Notes: generated from the sequence alone by a model not told the origin. Positions 22,955 to 35,663 are shown, counted from the first letter of the stretch. The stretch: 64,000 bases of DNA from Monoplex corrugatus (GCA_030674185.1 JAPXFY010000016.1:40077466-40141465); one strand, 5' to 3'. A program made the numbers and translations.

Positions 22955-23310
22955 TGATTGTATTTCAGTTATGTTGAGTTTCCTCCGAAGTTTATATTAG
23001 TCGTGCATAATTTCCCCCAAAGTTTGTATTTCAGTCATGTTGAATTTCCCACAAAGTTTTATTTGTCATGCATAGTTTCTCTCAAAGTTTGTATTACGGT
23101 CATATACAGTTTTGCTCAGAGATTATATTTCAGTCGTGTTGATTGTCTCTTCTAATTTGTATTAATCATGTTGAGTTTCTTTCAAAGTTTGTATTACAGT
23201 CAAGTTGATGTATTTCAGTCATGTTGAGTTTCTTTCCAAGTTTGTATTTCAATCGTTTCTTTCCAAGTTTGTATTTCAATCATGTTGAATTTGTCACATA
23301 ATTTGTATAT
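22955..23310. repeat. ~35-bp minisatellite (AAGTTTGTATTTCAGTCATG)
   Basis: About 10 imperfect units of TTTGTATTTCAGTCATGTTG + AGTTTCTTTCAAAG. Confidence 0.8.
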
Positions 23311-23884
23311 CATTCATTATAATTTTCTTTATACTTTACATAGGGCAGAAGGCTGATTTTTTCTGTCTCTGGAAAAAGGTTCGTTTCTCTGAGACTTCAG
23401 CTGTAACATCATCTACCACAAATTCTGAAAGGAAATCACAAGCAACAATAACAACAATGACAATAGTATGATCAGTAAAGATAGTGTCCAATGTTTTGAC
23501 ACTTTTGTCATAGGAATTGTGCAGTATCTGTTAATGAAAACTGTTTTATGTTTGTGAAGCAGCATTCAGCAATGAATACATTTTAATGTTGCATCAGCAG
23601 AAGACTGATGTTGAGTGGGACCACAAATGCTAGATAAGAAAATGTGTATTTGCATTGATACTGCCACCAAGACAATGGAAACAGTAGATATTACAGCGCA
23701 GTTTTTGTTTGTTGTTTGTTTTTTGTGTTGTTGTATTGTTCTTTTGTTGTTGTTTGTTAGTTTGTTTGGGTTTTGTATTTTTGTTGGTTTTTTTTTTTGG
23801 TTTTTTGTTTTGTTTTTTGGTGTGGTTTTTTTTTGCCCCTGCCTTCTGCACAACTCCTGTATCACTAACCCCACACCACTCATT

Positions 23885-23992
23885 TCAGAGTTCCAACACA
23901 CCATCGAAGCCCACTGAAACTGAGGTCCCCATGAGAGCAAAATATGAAGGGCTTTAATGCTATAATGATGATGATGATGATGAGAATGACGA
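23885..23992 (+). mobile_element. retroelement 3'-end candidate with (ATG)n tail
   Basis: GTCCCCATGAGAGC, AAAATATGAAGGGC and TTTAATGCTATA lead into a (ATG)n run. A trinucleotide tail of this type is seen on the LINE copies at 800, 8280 and 37735. The family is unidentified, so confidence is low. Confidence 0.35.
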
Positions 23993-24088
23993 TGACGATG
24001 ACAGTGACGATGCTGTGGAGTTCCTTTTTGAATTGAGAGTGCGTGACGGGGTTGTGTCGACTTTAACTTTCTTAATATTTCCTGGCGA

Positions 24089-24350
24089 CAACCAGGCCTG
24101 ACAGATACACACATTTGCAGTGTTGGTCAGGAAATTTGAGCAGAGTGGCTTTATGACATATCCGCAAAGTGGATGAGACTCGATTGTGTGGTCCCACTGG
24201 ACTCGCAGTCTTCCTAATAAGCTCAAAGCACTTTACTCTGGGTAGGAGCCAGTTGGGGCCGAAAAATAGTACAGTAAGTTTTTTGACTGATGGGGATTCA
24301 AACCTATGCCCTCACATTTTATAGCCTGTTGCGCTTACCACATTGCCACG
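24089..24350 (-). mobile_element. tRNA-derived SINE, family 1, copy 2
   Basis: The head at the right edge, read in reverse, gives GTGGCAATGTGGTAAGCGC (box A) and GGTTTGAATCCC (box B). The body shares GATGAGACTCGATTGTGTGG, ACTCTGGGTAGGAGCCAGTT and CCTGACAGATACACAC with the copies at 2845 and 45590. Confidence 0.75.
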
Positions 24351-24537
24351 TTGACTACACCTCATGCCTCTGAAGCTACAAAGAATGTTACAAAATCTCC
24401 AGCATGTTGTTATAAGCATGTTCCAGAACTGTTTGTAGTCCTATCATGTGTTAACATGTAGTGCAGTTCATGTGAAATGATCACTTTTGACAGATACGCT
24501 TTAAATGACATACACGTATCACAAATCTTTACAAACA

Positions 24538-24538
<1 letters not shown>

Positions 24539-24626
<88 letters not shown>
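24539..24626. repeat. (CT)n microsatellite
   Basis: About 43 CT units with one TT interruption. Confidence 0.95.
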
Positions 24627-24761
24627 GTCACTGAGCCTTACCTTGGTCAGTCTGAATCAGTACCTTTTTTGTTTTTTCTTTTGTTTTTATTCAGAGGAGG
24701 GAAAAAAGAGCAGAGCTGGACAGAAAGAGAGAGAGGGGTAGAGAGAGAGTGTGTGTTGTGT

Positions 24762-24762
24762 T

Positions 24763-24798
<36 letters not shown>
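24762..24798. repeat. (GT)n microsatellite
   Basis: A short GT run. Confidence 0.9.
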
Positions 24799-24799
<1 letters not shown>

Positions 24800-25404
24800 A
24801 GTGAGGTTTATGGATTTTGTTTTCTTATGTTGTTGTTTTTGTATTGTTTCATTTTCTGTTGGTTCTCAAAATAGTAATATGTGTTGTATTTGACACTAAC
24901 TGGAGTTATCTTTCAGTGTTACCAAAATCAAAATCTTATTGTTGCTCATTTGTGCTGATTTTAAAACAAATAAAACAGTGTAGCAGTATTTGCTATGTAC
25001 ATATAACATCTAGGTGTGTGTATTGATTGTTGAGCAAAAATGTGATACTTTGAATGTGGAATTGCTGATGATGATATGTTACCTTTAACATATGAAATGT
25101 ATGGCTCATGAAAATAAAGCATCAGTGGTGTATGTGTTTCATTGACTGTATGTGTGATCCAGTTTCTGTTTCTGAACTGTATGAAATGCATATTGATCCA
25201 TACAAAAGTCAGTCGTTTGCTGATTTGACTTCTGCTGTCTTCATCTGGATAAATGATGTCTATGCGTTTGGCTGTGTTGAGTTCCCTGCATGTGTTTTCA
25301 TTCCTGGTTTTCCCTACGGGCCTTGAATGTAAGGAATGGGTGGTGGGCTATTTTTTGTTTGCTTCGTTAATGAGTTGTAGGTGTGTGTAGTTCGAATTCT
25401 AGTC

Positions 25405-25690
25405 CAGTTGGCTTTTCAGGCTTCGTTCTCATGTTGGATTTCTGTTTCTTTGTCCTCTGCGTCTATGTTGAGGGTGTGAGACCTTTGTGGAAAAGGGTCC
25501 TAACCATTAGCGTGTGCTGTAGATGGTGGTTTGATTTAAAATTCGAATACTGATCTGTGTGGGCAGGTTTTCTGTAGACGGTGAGTTTGGTAGTACCATC
25601 TTCAAGGACATGAACTAAGTGCCTAAGAAAGCAAAGTGTCTCTTTCCCTGTTAAAACTATCAACTTTCTTAGACACTCTAGCCTACGTCC
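25405..25690 (-). mobile_element. Penelope-like element fragment (RT C-terminal region)
   Basis: Minus-strand reading gives [20 protein letters not shown], then [20 protein letters not shown] and LFHKG. The VYRKPTHTDQYL-type box followed by NHHxxHK-xxVxRTLxxRA is diagnostic of the region between the reverse transcriptase and the GIY-YIG domain of Penelope-like elements. The frame shifts after LFHKG, and no complete RT or GIY-YIG domain is present. This is a dead fragment. Confidence 0.75.
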
Positions 25691-26067
25691 TTAAAGGCAG
25701 TTTTAGCAAACGGATTCCCCTCCCTTCTTCTCCATTTCAGTATCTTCTTTCACTTGTTTTGGAATTATATCACACCTTTCTTGTGGAAGATCTAATGAAA
25801 GATTGATGGAGCATTCTGAGGTCAGACACATTGACACACTTGCTTCCCGTACCACACATACACAAGCTGTCAAGTATACTGTCAAACTCTCAGACACAAA
25901 AGCATGCATACATATATACAGAACCACATGCATGCACACACATATGCAAACACACACGCAACAAAACCAAACACACACACACATGTACGGCTACTTTAGC
26001 ATAATCATTGCATTCCTACTTTCATAAAAAGAACAGAACTCAGGACTGCATGAACTCACACACTAAA

Positions 26068-26168
26068 ACACATACACACATCGCTCACACACACACGCAC
26101 ATACACACACACACACAACACACACACACACGCACGAACGCACGCACGCACCACACACACACACAGAT
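26068..26168. repeat. (CA)n / (CGCA)n microsatellite
   Basis: Interrupted CA run with CGCACGCACG segments. Confidence 0.9.
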
Positions 26169-26839
26169 AGCGCGCGCAAGCTATTCTCCCTTTTTTTTTT
26201 ATACTAAAAGGGTTACAGAAAGTCCTACTTTTGTATTTCTCAAGATCACTGTAATCTTGAACAGGCTTCAGTTGAAATAAAACTTGATTGAAGCAAGGAT
26301 AACAGCGGACTGTTACAAAAACAAAAACAATACAAATATCTGAGAAGTTGCCAGAGAAAGTGCTGTTTACACACCTTCCTCAAAAATATGCACATTTTAG
26401 GCACTTTTTCGTCCGTGTGACCTTAACTTTAACATTTTGTCCTCCAAACTGACGCATTCATGACTCCTCAACAATCGACATCTTTGACCAAAGTGTGGTA
26501 TAGATCCATCCAGAAACAGTTGAGAAAATCTTGCTAACACATTTTGGTAACATATACAGACATACATCCCTCTCGAGTGATATCAGATAACCTCCCCCTT
26601 TATAAAAAAAAAATGGTTATTACAAAGAAAAGGTTGTCCCATAACCCTGAGGTTGTATAGAAGTGAGGTGACAGACACCTCAACTTTCCTCGGGCCAAAA
26701 GTATGCACAGTGCCCGTACACTCCCGTCTCCTTCATATCGAATGATTTACCTTTCACGACCTTAAACTGGGTAACACACATTCATACTTGATGAACTGGA
26801 GCCACACACACCCATATTTCCTTGAACCAGACCTGTATA

Positions 26840-29800
26840 CACCTCAAGGCTTCAATCAGTGAGCTGAGAGCTTTATATCAAAAAGGCGCAGTCAGTGAAA
26901 TGAGAACCTGACCTAAGCAAACCAACAAATCCTCAATCATAAACGGTGGGAATTTTACCTTTATACACTGTAAAGGCCTCGATCATTGTTGTGGAGCTTT
27001 ACACCAAGAAAGCCTTAGCCAGTAAAGAGGGAACATCTTTTTCTATACTCCAACAAGACCTCAATCAGTAAGGTGGGAAGTTTAGCTCTATACATGAACA
27101 AAACCTCCATCAGTGAGGTGGGAGCTTTACACCAACAAAACCTCCATTAGTGAGGTGGGAGCTTTACACCAACAAAGCTTCCACCAGTAGGATGGGAGCT
27201 TTACACCAACAAAACCTCAATCACTAGGATGGGAGCTTTACGCACCAACAAAGCTTCAATCAGTAAAGTGGGATCTATAGCTCTATATGCCAAGGCTTCA
27301 ATTACTAGAGTGGAACCTTTACACCAACAAAGCTTCAATCAATAAGACGGGAGCTTTACCTCTAGACACCAAAAAGGCCTCAACCAGTAAGGTGGGAGCT
27401 TTAAACCAACAAGGCCTCAATCAGTAAGGTGGCAGTTTTAAACCAACAAAGCTTCAATCAGTAAGATGGGAGCTATAAATCACCGAGGCCTCAATCAGTA
27501 AGACGGCAACTTTACACCAACAAAGTCTCAATCAGTAAGATGGCAGCTTTATACCAACAAAGCTTCAATAAGTGAGATGGGAGCTTTACACCAACAAAGC
27601 TTCAATAAGTGAGATGGGAGCTTAAAACCAACGAGGCTCAATCAGTATGATGACAGCTTTAAACAAACGAAGCTTTAATCAGTAAGATGGCAGCTTTAAA
27701 CAAACAAAGCCTCAATCAGTAAGATGACAGCTTTAAACAAACAAAGCCTCAATCAGTAAGATGGCAGCTTTAAACAAATAAAGCTTTAATCAGTAAGATA
27801 ACAGCTTTAAACAAACAAAGCTTTAATCAGTAAGATGACAGCTTTAAACAAACAAAGCTTTAATCAGTAAGATAACAGCTTTAAACAAACAAAGCCTCAA
27901 TCAGTAAGATGGCAGCTTTAAACAAACAAAGCTTTAATCAGTAAGATGGCAGCTTTAAACAAACAAAGCTTTAATCAGTAAGATGGCAGCTTAAACAAAC
28001 AAAGCTTTAATCAGTAAGATGGCAGCTTTAAACAAACAAAGCCTCAATCAGTAAGATGGCAGCTTTAAACAAACAAAGTTTTAATCAGTAAGATGGCAGC
28101 TTTAAACAAACAAAGCCTCAATCAGTAAGATGGCAGCTTTACACCAACAAAGCCTCTATCGGTAGGGTGGACGCTTTACACCAACAAAGCCTCTGTAAGT
28201 CAGATGGGAGCTTTACACCAACAAAGCCTCTATAAGTGAGAGGCAGCTTTACACCAACAAAGCTCAATAAATAAGATGGGAGCTTTACACCAACAAAGCC
28301 TCTATCAGTAAGATGGCAGCTTTACACCAACAAAGCTCAATAAGTAAGATGGGAGCTTTACACCAACAAAGCCTCTATCAGTAAGATGGCAGCTTTACAC
28401 CAACAAAGACTCTATCAGTAAGATGGGAGCTTTACACCAACAAAGCCTCTATCAGTAAGATGGCAGCTTTACACCAACAAAGCCTCTATCAGTAAGATGG
28501 CAGCTTTACACCAACAAAGCCTCTATCAGTAAGATGGCAGCTTTACACCAACAAAGACTCTATCAGTAAGATGGGAGCTTTACACCAACAAAGCCTCTAT
28601 CAGTAAGATGGGAGCTTTACACCAACAAAGCCTCTATCAGTAAGATGGCAGCTTTACACCAACAAAGCCTCTATCAGTAAGATGGAGCTTTACACCAACA
28701 AAGCCTCTATCAGTAAGATGGCAGCTTTACACCAACAAAGCCTCTATCAGTAAGATGGCAGCTTTACACCAACAAAGCTCAATAAGTAAGATGGCAGCTT
28801 TACACCAACAAAGCCTCTATCAGTAAGATGGAGCTTTACACCAACAAAGCCTCTATCAGTAAGATGGCAGCTTTACACCAACAAAGCTCAATAAGTAAGA
28901 TGGCAGCTTTACACCAACAAAGCCTCTATCAGTAAGATGGCAGCTTTACACCAACAAAGCTCAATAAGTAAGATGGCAGCTTTACACCAACAAAGCCTCT
29001 ATCAGTAAGATGGCAGCTTTACACCAACAAAGCCTCTATCAGTAAGATGGCAGCTTTACACCAACAAAGCCTCTATCAGTAAGATGGCAGCTTTACACCA
29101 ACAAAGCCTCTATCAGTAAGATGGCAGCTTTACACCAACAAAGCTCAATAAGTAAGATGGCAGCTTTACACCAACAAAGCCTCTATCAGTAAGATGTGGA
29201 GCTTTACACCAACAAAGCCTCTATCAGTAAGTGGAGCTTTACACCAACAAAGCCTCTATCAGTAAGATGGAGCTTTACACCAACAAAGCTCAATAAGTAA
29301 ATGGCAGCTTTACACCAACAAAGCCTCTATCAGTAAGATGAGCAGCTTTGCACCAACAAAGCCTCTATCAGTAAGATGGCAGCTTTACACCAACAAAGCC
29401 TCTATCAGTAAGATGGCAGCTTTACACCAACAAAGACTCTATCAGTAAGATGGCAGCTTTACACCAACAAAGACTCATCAGTAAGATGGCAGCTTTACCC
29501 AACAAAGCCTCTATCAGTAAGATGGCAGCTTTACACCAACAAAGACTCTATCAGTAAGATGGCAGCTTTACCCAACAAAGCCTCTATCAGTAAGATGGCA
29601 GCTTTACACCAACAAAGCCTCTATCAGTAAGATGGCAGCTTTACACCAACAAAGCCTCTAATCAGTAAGATGGCAGCTTTACACCAACAAAGCCTCTATC
29701 AGTAAGATGGCAGCTTTACACCAACAAAGCCTCTATCAGTAAGATGGCAGCTTTACACCAACAAAGCCTCTATCAGTAAGTGGAGCTTTACACCAACAAG

Positions 29801-31070
29801 CCTCTATCAGTAAGATGGGAGCTTTACACCAACAAAGCTCTATCAGTAAGATGGCAGCTTTACACCAACAAAGCCTCTATCAGTAAGATGGCAGCTTTAC
29901 ACCAACAAAGCCTCTATCAGTAAGATGGCAGCTTTACACCAACAAAGCCTCTATCAGTAAGATGGCAGCTTTACACCAACAAAACCTCTATCAGTAAGAT
30001 GGCAGCTTTACACCAACAAAAGCCATCTATCAGTAAGTGGCAGCTTACACCAACAAAGCCTCTATCAGTAGTGGTGAAGCTTTACACCAACAAGTTTAAT
30101 AAGTAGAGGGAGCTTTACACCAACAAAGTCAATAATGAGATGGAGCTTTACACCAACAAAGATCATCAAAAGTGAGAGCTTTACACCAACAAAGCCTCAA
30201 CATATAGTCAAAGCAATGTGGATGCTTTGCAGCAACACAAACTCCATAAGTGAGATGGGAGCTTTACACTAACAAAGCTCAATAAGTGAGATGGGAGCTT
30301 TACACCACAAAGCATAGATCAGTACGGTTAGAGCTTTACCTCTACACACCAACAAGACCCTAATCAGTAAAGTGGGATCTATAGCTCTATAAGCAAAGGC
30401 CTCTAACAGTACAGTGGGAGCTTTACATCAACAAGACCTCAATCAGTAGGGTGGGAGCTTTACACCAACAAGCTTCCATCTGTATGGTGGGAGTTTTACA
30501 CCAACAAGACCTCAATCAAGTAGGGTGGGAGCTTCACCTCGATACACCAACTAGGCCTTAGTCAGCAAGTTGACAGCTTTACCCCTGGACACTAACAAGG
30601 CATCGATCAGTAAGGTGGGAGCTATAGCTCTGTATACCAAGGCCTCAATTAGTTGGATGGGAGCTTTACACCAACAAGACCTCAATCACTAAGGTGGGAG
30701 CTTTACCCCTAGACACCAACAAGGCATCAATCACTAAGGTGGGAGCTTTACCCCTAGACACCAACAAGGCATCAATCACTAAGGTGGGAGCTTTACCCCT
30801 AGACACCAACAAGGCATCGATCAGTAAGGTGGGAGCTATAGCTCTGTATACCAAGGCCTCAATTAGTTGGATGGGAGCTTTACACCAACAAGACCTCAAT
30901 CAGTAAGATGGGAGCTTTACCCCTAGACACCAACAAGGCATCGATCAGTAAGGTGGGAACTATAGCTCTGTATACCAAGGCCCCAATTAGTTGGTTGGGA
31001 GCTTTACACCAACAAGACCTCAATCAGTAAGGTGGGAGCTTTTCCTCTAGACACACAGCAAAACCTCAAT
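26840..31070. repeat. 37-bp minisatellite, about 100 units
   Basis: The core unit is CAGCTTTACACCAACAAAGC + CTCTATCAGTAAGATGG (37 bp). The centre (about 28280-30000) is nearly homogeneous. The left part (27640-28130) is a variant with AAACAAACAAAGC and TTTAATCAG. The right edge (30690-31010) uses a ~48-60-bp extended unit with CCCCTAGACACCAACAAGGC. A homogeneous core with diverged flanks is the signature of unequal exchange. Several units at 29180-30180 have single-base losses. There is no coding potential, although the 48-bp segments make short ORFs. Confidence 0.95.
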
Positions 31071-31290
31071 CAACAAGATAAAATCCAAAAAAAAGTGCGA
31101 CCAACTGCGTTCAAGCAAACAGAAACCAGAACAACATGAAAATAGAAGTGAGATGAATTTTGCAAATGTAAACATGATAATTCCATATTGTTATTATTTC
31201 ATCTTGAAGACAGTCCAGGTCCAAAACTACGAAGCACCTGCTGAGCGTGTAATTTCTTGAGTGTAAGTATATTCATTCATGTTTAATAAT

Positions 31291-31291
<1 letters not shown>

Positions 31292-31322
<31 letters not shown>
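31292..31322. repeat. (CA)n microsatellite
   Basis: A short CA run about 100 bp upstream of the LINE coding region. Confidence 0.9.
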
Positions 31323-31328
<6 letters not shown>

Positions 31329-31474
31329 TACATATACACACACATAATATACACGTAAAATAACAGTCCTCCTAAATCAAATCTATGACACCGGAAAAAT
31401 CCCCAAACATATATATCAAAATCAATTTTCATTGCTATTCCAAAGAAAACGGGGGCTATAGAATGCGAACTCCA

Positions 31475-33286
31475 TCGCACAATCAGCTTGATGAATCATG
31501 TAAGGGAGTTGCACGTGACAACTGTGACGTTTGGTATCATGCCACATGCATAGACCTGTGTTCAAATGACTACGACCTCCTACACCGTTCAAATGTCCAG
31601 TGGATCTGCCCAAAGTGCGATAGCGTTAACCGCGACAGCTTTACTTTCCATAATTACGAACTCTCGTGTTCAAATTACTATACTCCCCTCTCTGATGGTC
31701 ACCTAACCATTTACTCCTTTGCTTCCAACACATCAACTTTTTCTCCGCTCAAAGCCAGTAGCCCAAAGGACTCTATCCACTCATCATCTACAACGCACAC
31801 AAGACACAGACAACCCTCCGCAAACCAACACCAGTCCACCCCACCACCGGCCCCACAGACATCCAGCCCACGCATCCCCACCTCTACCCCTACCCCTGGG
31901 ACCAGTGGCAGTGCCCCCCCCCCCCCAAAAAACAAAAATCCCAAACCACCCACCCACTACATCCAGCCCACACACCCTCACCTCCATCCCTACCCCTGGG
32001 ACCAGTGGCAGTGCCCCCCCCCCCCAAAAAAAAAAAATCCCAAACCACTCACCCACTACATCCAGCCCACACACCCCCACCTCCACCCCTACCCCTGGGA
32101 CCAGTGGCAGTGGCCCCTCCCCCAGAACTCCAACGCCTACAACCTACCCAAGAAAAGCAACCTTCGCACCCTCACTGTAAATTGCCAAAGCATCATTCGC
32201 AAAACCGCAGAATTTGCTGCAGCAGTGAAATATATCAAGCCAGATATTATCTTCGGGACTGAAACTTGGCTTCACGGGATGAAACCAGGCAAACCACCAA
32301 CACTAAACCACATTAAATCTAGTGAGATTTTCCCAGACAGCTACAACGTCTACAGAAATGACAGAAGTTGCCTTGGAGGAGGCATCTTCATCCTTGTGCA
32401 CAAATCTTTGACTGTAACCGAGCAACCAAAGTTGACCACAGACTGTGAAATCCTCTGGGTAAAGCTGAAGCTCCAAGACAGAAAAGACCTTTACGTCGCC
32501 AGCTTCTACATGGCCCACAGGAACATGCACGACCTTGACCAGCTTCAAAAATCCATCAATGCTGTCATCGAAAATGGCAAAAAACAGCGCCATATCATAC
32601 TAGCCGGCGATTTCAACTGTCCGGATATCAACTGGAAAAACCACACTACACACTCCAGCGGAAAAGACGACCAGATCCAGTAAGAACTGATCAACATCAC
32701 CTCATCGTCCCTCCTCACACAAGTACACCATACCCCTACCAGACTACACAACACACTTGACCTCATCTTCTTCTCAAACCCTTCCCTTGTAAAATCATCT
32801 ATCTCAGTCCCTGGAATCAGCGACCATGACATGATTGTCACTGACACCAACACCAAACCTCAACGTTCACCGCCCCTTGCAAGAAAATGCTACCAGTTCT
32901 CTAAAGCTGACTGGGATTCCCTCAGATCAAGCTGTGACAGGATCTCAGAAAACATCATCAAACAGGCAAGCCTAGGATCCAACATAGAACATCTCTGGTC
33001 CACGTTCAAAACATCCCTACTCTCCGCTACAGACACACACATTCCACACAAGATGAAGACCAAGCACCACCACCTCCCTTGGATGAACACCACACTCAAA
33101 CGCATGCTCCGCAAGAAAAACCGCTTACTGACATGCGCCAGAAAAACGGACAATTGGTCAGCCTACAAATTCCACCAGAAAGAGTGCCGACGCCAAATGC
33201 GGAAAGCTGAAAGAAACTATATAAACTCCACCCTCGAAGAAGGCCTACAGAAACACAACAACAAACCCTTCTGGCCAGCTTTTTAG
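31475..33286 (+). pseudogene. LINE ORF part 1: PHD finger, linker, endonuclease
   Basis: The Cys/His finger reads SCKGVARDNCDVWYHATCID ... VQWICPKC; one expected cysteine (the CDNC context) is Arg. The linker (31860-32125) contains three ~100-bp tandem copies with WDQWQ-encoding sequence and C-homopolymers. The endonuclease starts LRTLTVNCQSI, has IIFGTETWL, SCLGGGIFILV and HIILAGDFNCPDINW (catalytic Asp/Asn box), and continues after a single in-frame TAA at 32681 (the context suggests a CAA codon was lost) to GISDHDMI, the SDH box. The same frame continues to FWPAF-stop at 33284, where a frameshift leads on to SDSKSKARILLNQFKSVFTK. Confidence 0.85.
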
Positions 33287-34855
33287 TGACAGCAAGAGCA
33301 AGGCTCGCATCCTACTAAATCAGTTCAAATCCGTCTTCACAAAAAACTCTCACACTCCCATCCCTCCGATCAGGAAAAGATGCAACGAAGACATCCCCCC
33401 CATCACCATCAGTACAGAAAGCGTCTGTAAACTACTCAGACAGCTACAACCACACAAAGCCTCCGGACCAGAGCAAATTCCCAACCTCATCCTGAAAGAA
33501 TGTGCCAACAACCTTGCCCCTGCTATTTCAACTATGTTCCAGCTTTCCTTCAATACAGGAGCCTCCCGTCATTTGCCGCGACATCATCACCCACTTTGAG
33601 AAACACAACACCCTGACTACTCTCAACCACAGCTTCCGCAGCGGATTCTCTTGCGAGACCCAATTCCTTTTGACCACACATGACCTCTTGAACTCCTTCG
33701 ATCAGAGACACCAAGTGGATGTCGCCATTTTAGATTTTTCTAAAGCATTCGACACCGTCCCCCACAAACATCTCCTTCACAAGCTGCACGAGTATGGAAT
33801 TAGAGGTCCCCTCCACACCTGGCTATCAAATTTTCTCCAGTGCAGGAAGATGGCTGTAGTGATAGACGGTGTCACATCCGAAGAGACCCCGGTGGATTCT
33901 GGAGTACCCCAAGGAACAGTGTTGGGCCTGCTCCTCTTCCTGTGCCACATCAACGACCTCCCTGACAGGATCAAGTCCCAGGTACGCCTGTTTGCTGACG
34001 ACTGCCTCCTTTACCGCCAGATCAACTCCCTACACGACCACATTCAGCTTCAAGAGGACCTCAACCAACTCGAAACCTGGGCCACTAACTGGGGTATGAA
34101 GTTTAAGCCCAACAAGTGCTACATCCTCAGTATACAGCAGTCTACCAACTATATCTACTCACTATGTAACACCTCCCTTCAGCACGTCCACACAAACCCC
34201 TATCTAGGTATTCAACTCTCTGATGACCTGAAATGGAGCACCCACATTGCCCACACCTGCAAGAAAGCACACAGCACCCTTGGCTTCCTCAGGAGAAACT
34301 TGCATTTCTGCTTCCTCCAATGCAAGAAAAATGCTTATCTATCTCTCATCAGACCAGCCCTCGATTATGGCTCTATCATATGGAGTCCCTACCTCAAACA
34401 GGACATTGACAAACTAGAAAAAGTGCAGCGCCTGTCTGCCCGGTTTATAACCGGCGATTATAAATCCAGAACACCCGGTACCATCACTAAGATGCTTCAC
34501 ACTCTGCAACTGCCAACACTCCAACAGCGCAGACGTGATCTACGCCTCATTTTCCTCTACAAGGTGGTTGAGGGGTTAGTACCGGCCATACCATCAGCTG
34601 AGTATTTAACTCCACATAAACCAGGACGACGCATAAGGCCACGAACATCTGGCGACCAGTACCATACCACCAGTGCGATCTCTGATTATGTGAGAAACAA
34701 CACAAGAACATTCCAAGTCAGCAGATGCCAGACAGAGCAGCTCAAACAGTCAAATCTTTGTTAGCACAGTAAGAGACTGGAACCATCTGGAAGAAAACAT
34801 CGTGAGAGCACCAACTCTTGAAAGCTTTAAAAGACTGTTAACATCTCAACAGTAA
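33287..34855 (+). pseudogene. LINE ORF part 2: reverse transcriptase
   Basis: It opens with SDSKSKARILLNQ and LQPHKASGPEQIPNLILKEC (RT motif 0/1), reaching FQLSFNTG at about 33558. There about 40-45 codons of the usual RT region are missing and the text jumps to ICRDIITHFEKHN. Then follow DVAILDFSKAFDTVPHK (motif A, first catalytic Asp), SGVPQGTVLG (motif B), RLFADDCLLY (FADD catalytic box, about 33991), and WGMKFKPNKC. A late frameshift near 34750 separates the last 33 codons (VSTVRDWNHLEENIVRAP...). Catalytic residues remain, but the deletion and frameshifts abolish the protein. Confidence 0.88.
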
Positions 34856-34899
34856 ACCTGCTAAGCTGCGTACACCCCCGCCCGTCGCGATAATGCCAT

Positions 34900-35488
34900 A
34901 AATCTTGGCGACAGCGACGTATTTCACAGATACAGATAGGCCTACAGAACTAACAAACAACATTACCACAGAAGTCGTCATCGTTATTATCATCAGCAAC
35001 AACAGCAGCAGAATTTCAAATGAAAACAGCGCTGATACGAACGAATCTGATGCAAAAACATGTCGTGCTTATAGCACCCAACTGTGAGTGCATGGGAACT
35101 TGACCTGTCTAGTGTTGGTGAAGGTAAAGCAACGACTGCGTGGAGATGGGCAATGCCTTCGTAATTCTAATTTAAACAAAAGTTTACATGTTAAAAAGAC
35201 CTCTACCGCCTAACTTCCCGATGACATTATGGTTATAATGGGCTAACTTTTACCTTTATCTCATTATCAAGAGAGAGAAGGAGAGAGAGAGAGTGTGTGT
35301 GTGTGCGTGTGTGTGTGTGTGTGTGCGCGCGAGTGTGTGTGACAGACATAGAAAATTACTTCTCCCTGAAAGCCTCGTTCCCATGACCGGATGCATACTG
35401 TGATCGCGTGTGTCCTAAGAGGCTTTTCAGGGAGGAACACGCTCGTCTGCAGTTTTCTCGAATACTAACGCCCTGATTTACTAGCAAG
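34900..35488 (+). other. NCLN upstream / promoter and 5' UTR region
   Basis: It contains a (GA)n-(GT)n run with CG at 35270-35342 and a relatively GC-rich 35360-35488 just before the NCLN start codon. I see no TATA box placed convincingly. The transcription start cannot be fixed from sequence alone. Confidence 0.35.
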
Positions 35489-35663
35489 ATGTGGTTTTCC
35501 GAGGCTGGGGAAATAGTGGAGATGTTCCGCAACAGTTTTCCGTTATCGTTTCTCTTTTTTGTACCAATTTTTATCCTGATTTCACCGGTTAGTCCTGTGT
35601 ACGCGGCCCACGAGTTCAATGTCTATCGGATGCAGCAGTTTGATCTTCAGGGATCTTCCTATG
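35489..35663 (+). CDS. NCLN: NCLN exon 1 (start, signal sequence)
   Basis: The ATG lies in CAAGATGTGG. The exon encodes MWFSEAGEIVEMFRNSF, the hydrophobic segment and the AHEFNVYRMQQFDLQG box. It ends TATG|GTGAGA, phase 1. Confidence 0.95.

Larger units (their letters stand above)
31400..34900 (+). mobile_element. CR1/Jockey-superfamily LINE, near full-length coding region, broken
   Basis: One non-LTR retrotransposon carries, in order, a PHD-finger-like Cys/His region, a Pro/Thr-rich linker, an apurinic-type endonuclease and a reverse transcriptase of non-LTR type ending LESFKRLLTSQQ-stop at about 34855. The 3' UTR extends to roughly 34900-35000 with no clear tail. The reading frame is broken by a nonsense codon, frameshifts and an internal deletion, so it cannot move itself. 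The left boundary is unclear; the Cys/His domain appears to begin near 31490. Confidence 0.85.

Noticed and set aside
25703..25984. Minus-strand ORF MCVCVWFCCVCVC...
   Set aside because: Driven by CA-rich sequence and not linked to the neighbouring Penelope frame.
26840..31070. CRISPR-like regular repeats
   Set aside because: The repeats are contiguous without unique spacers, and the window is from an animal genome. This is a minisatellite.
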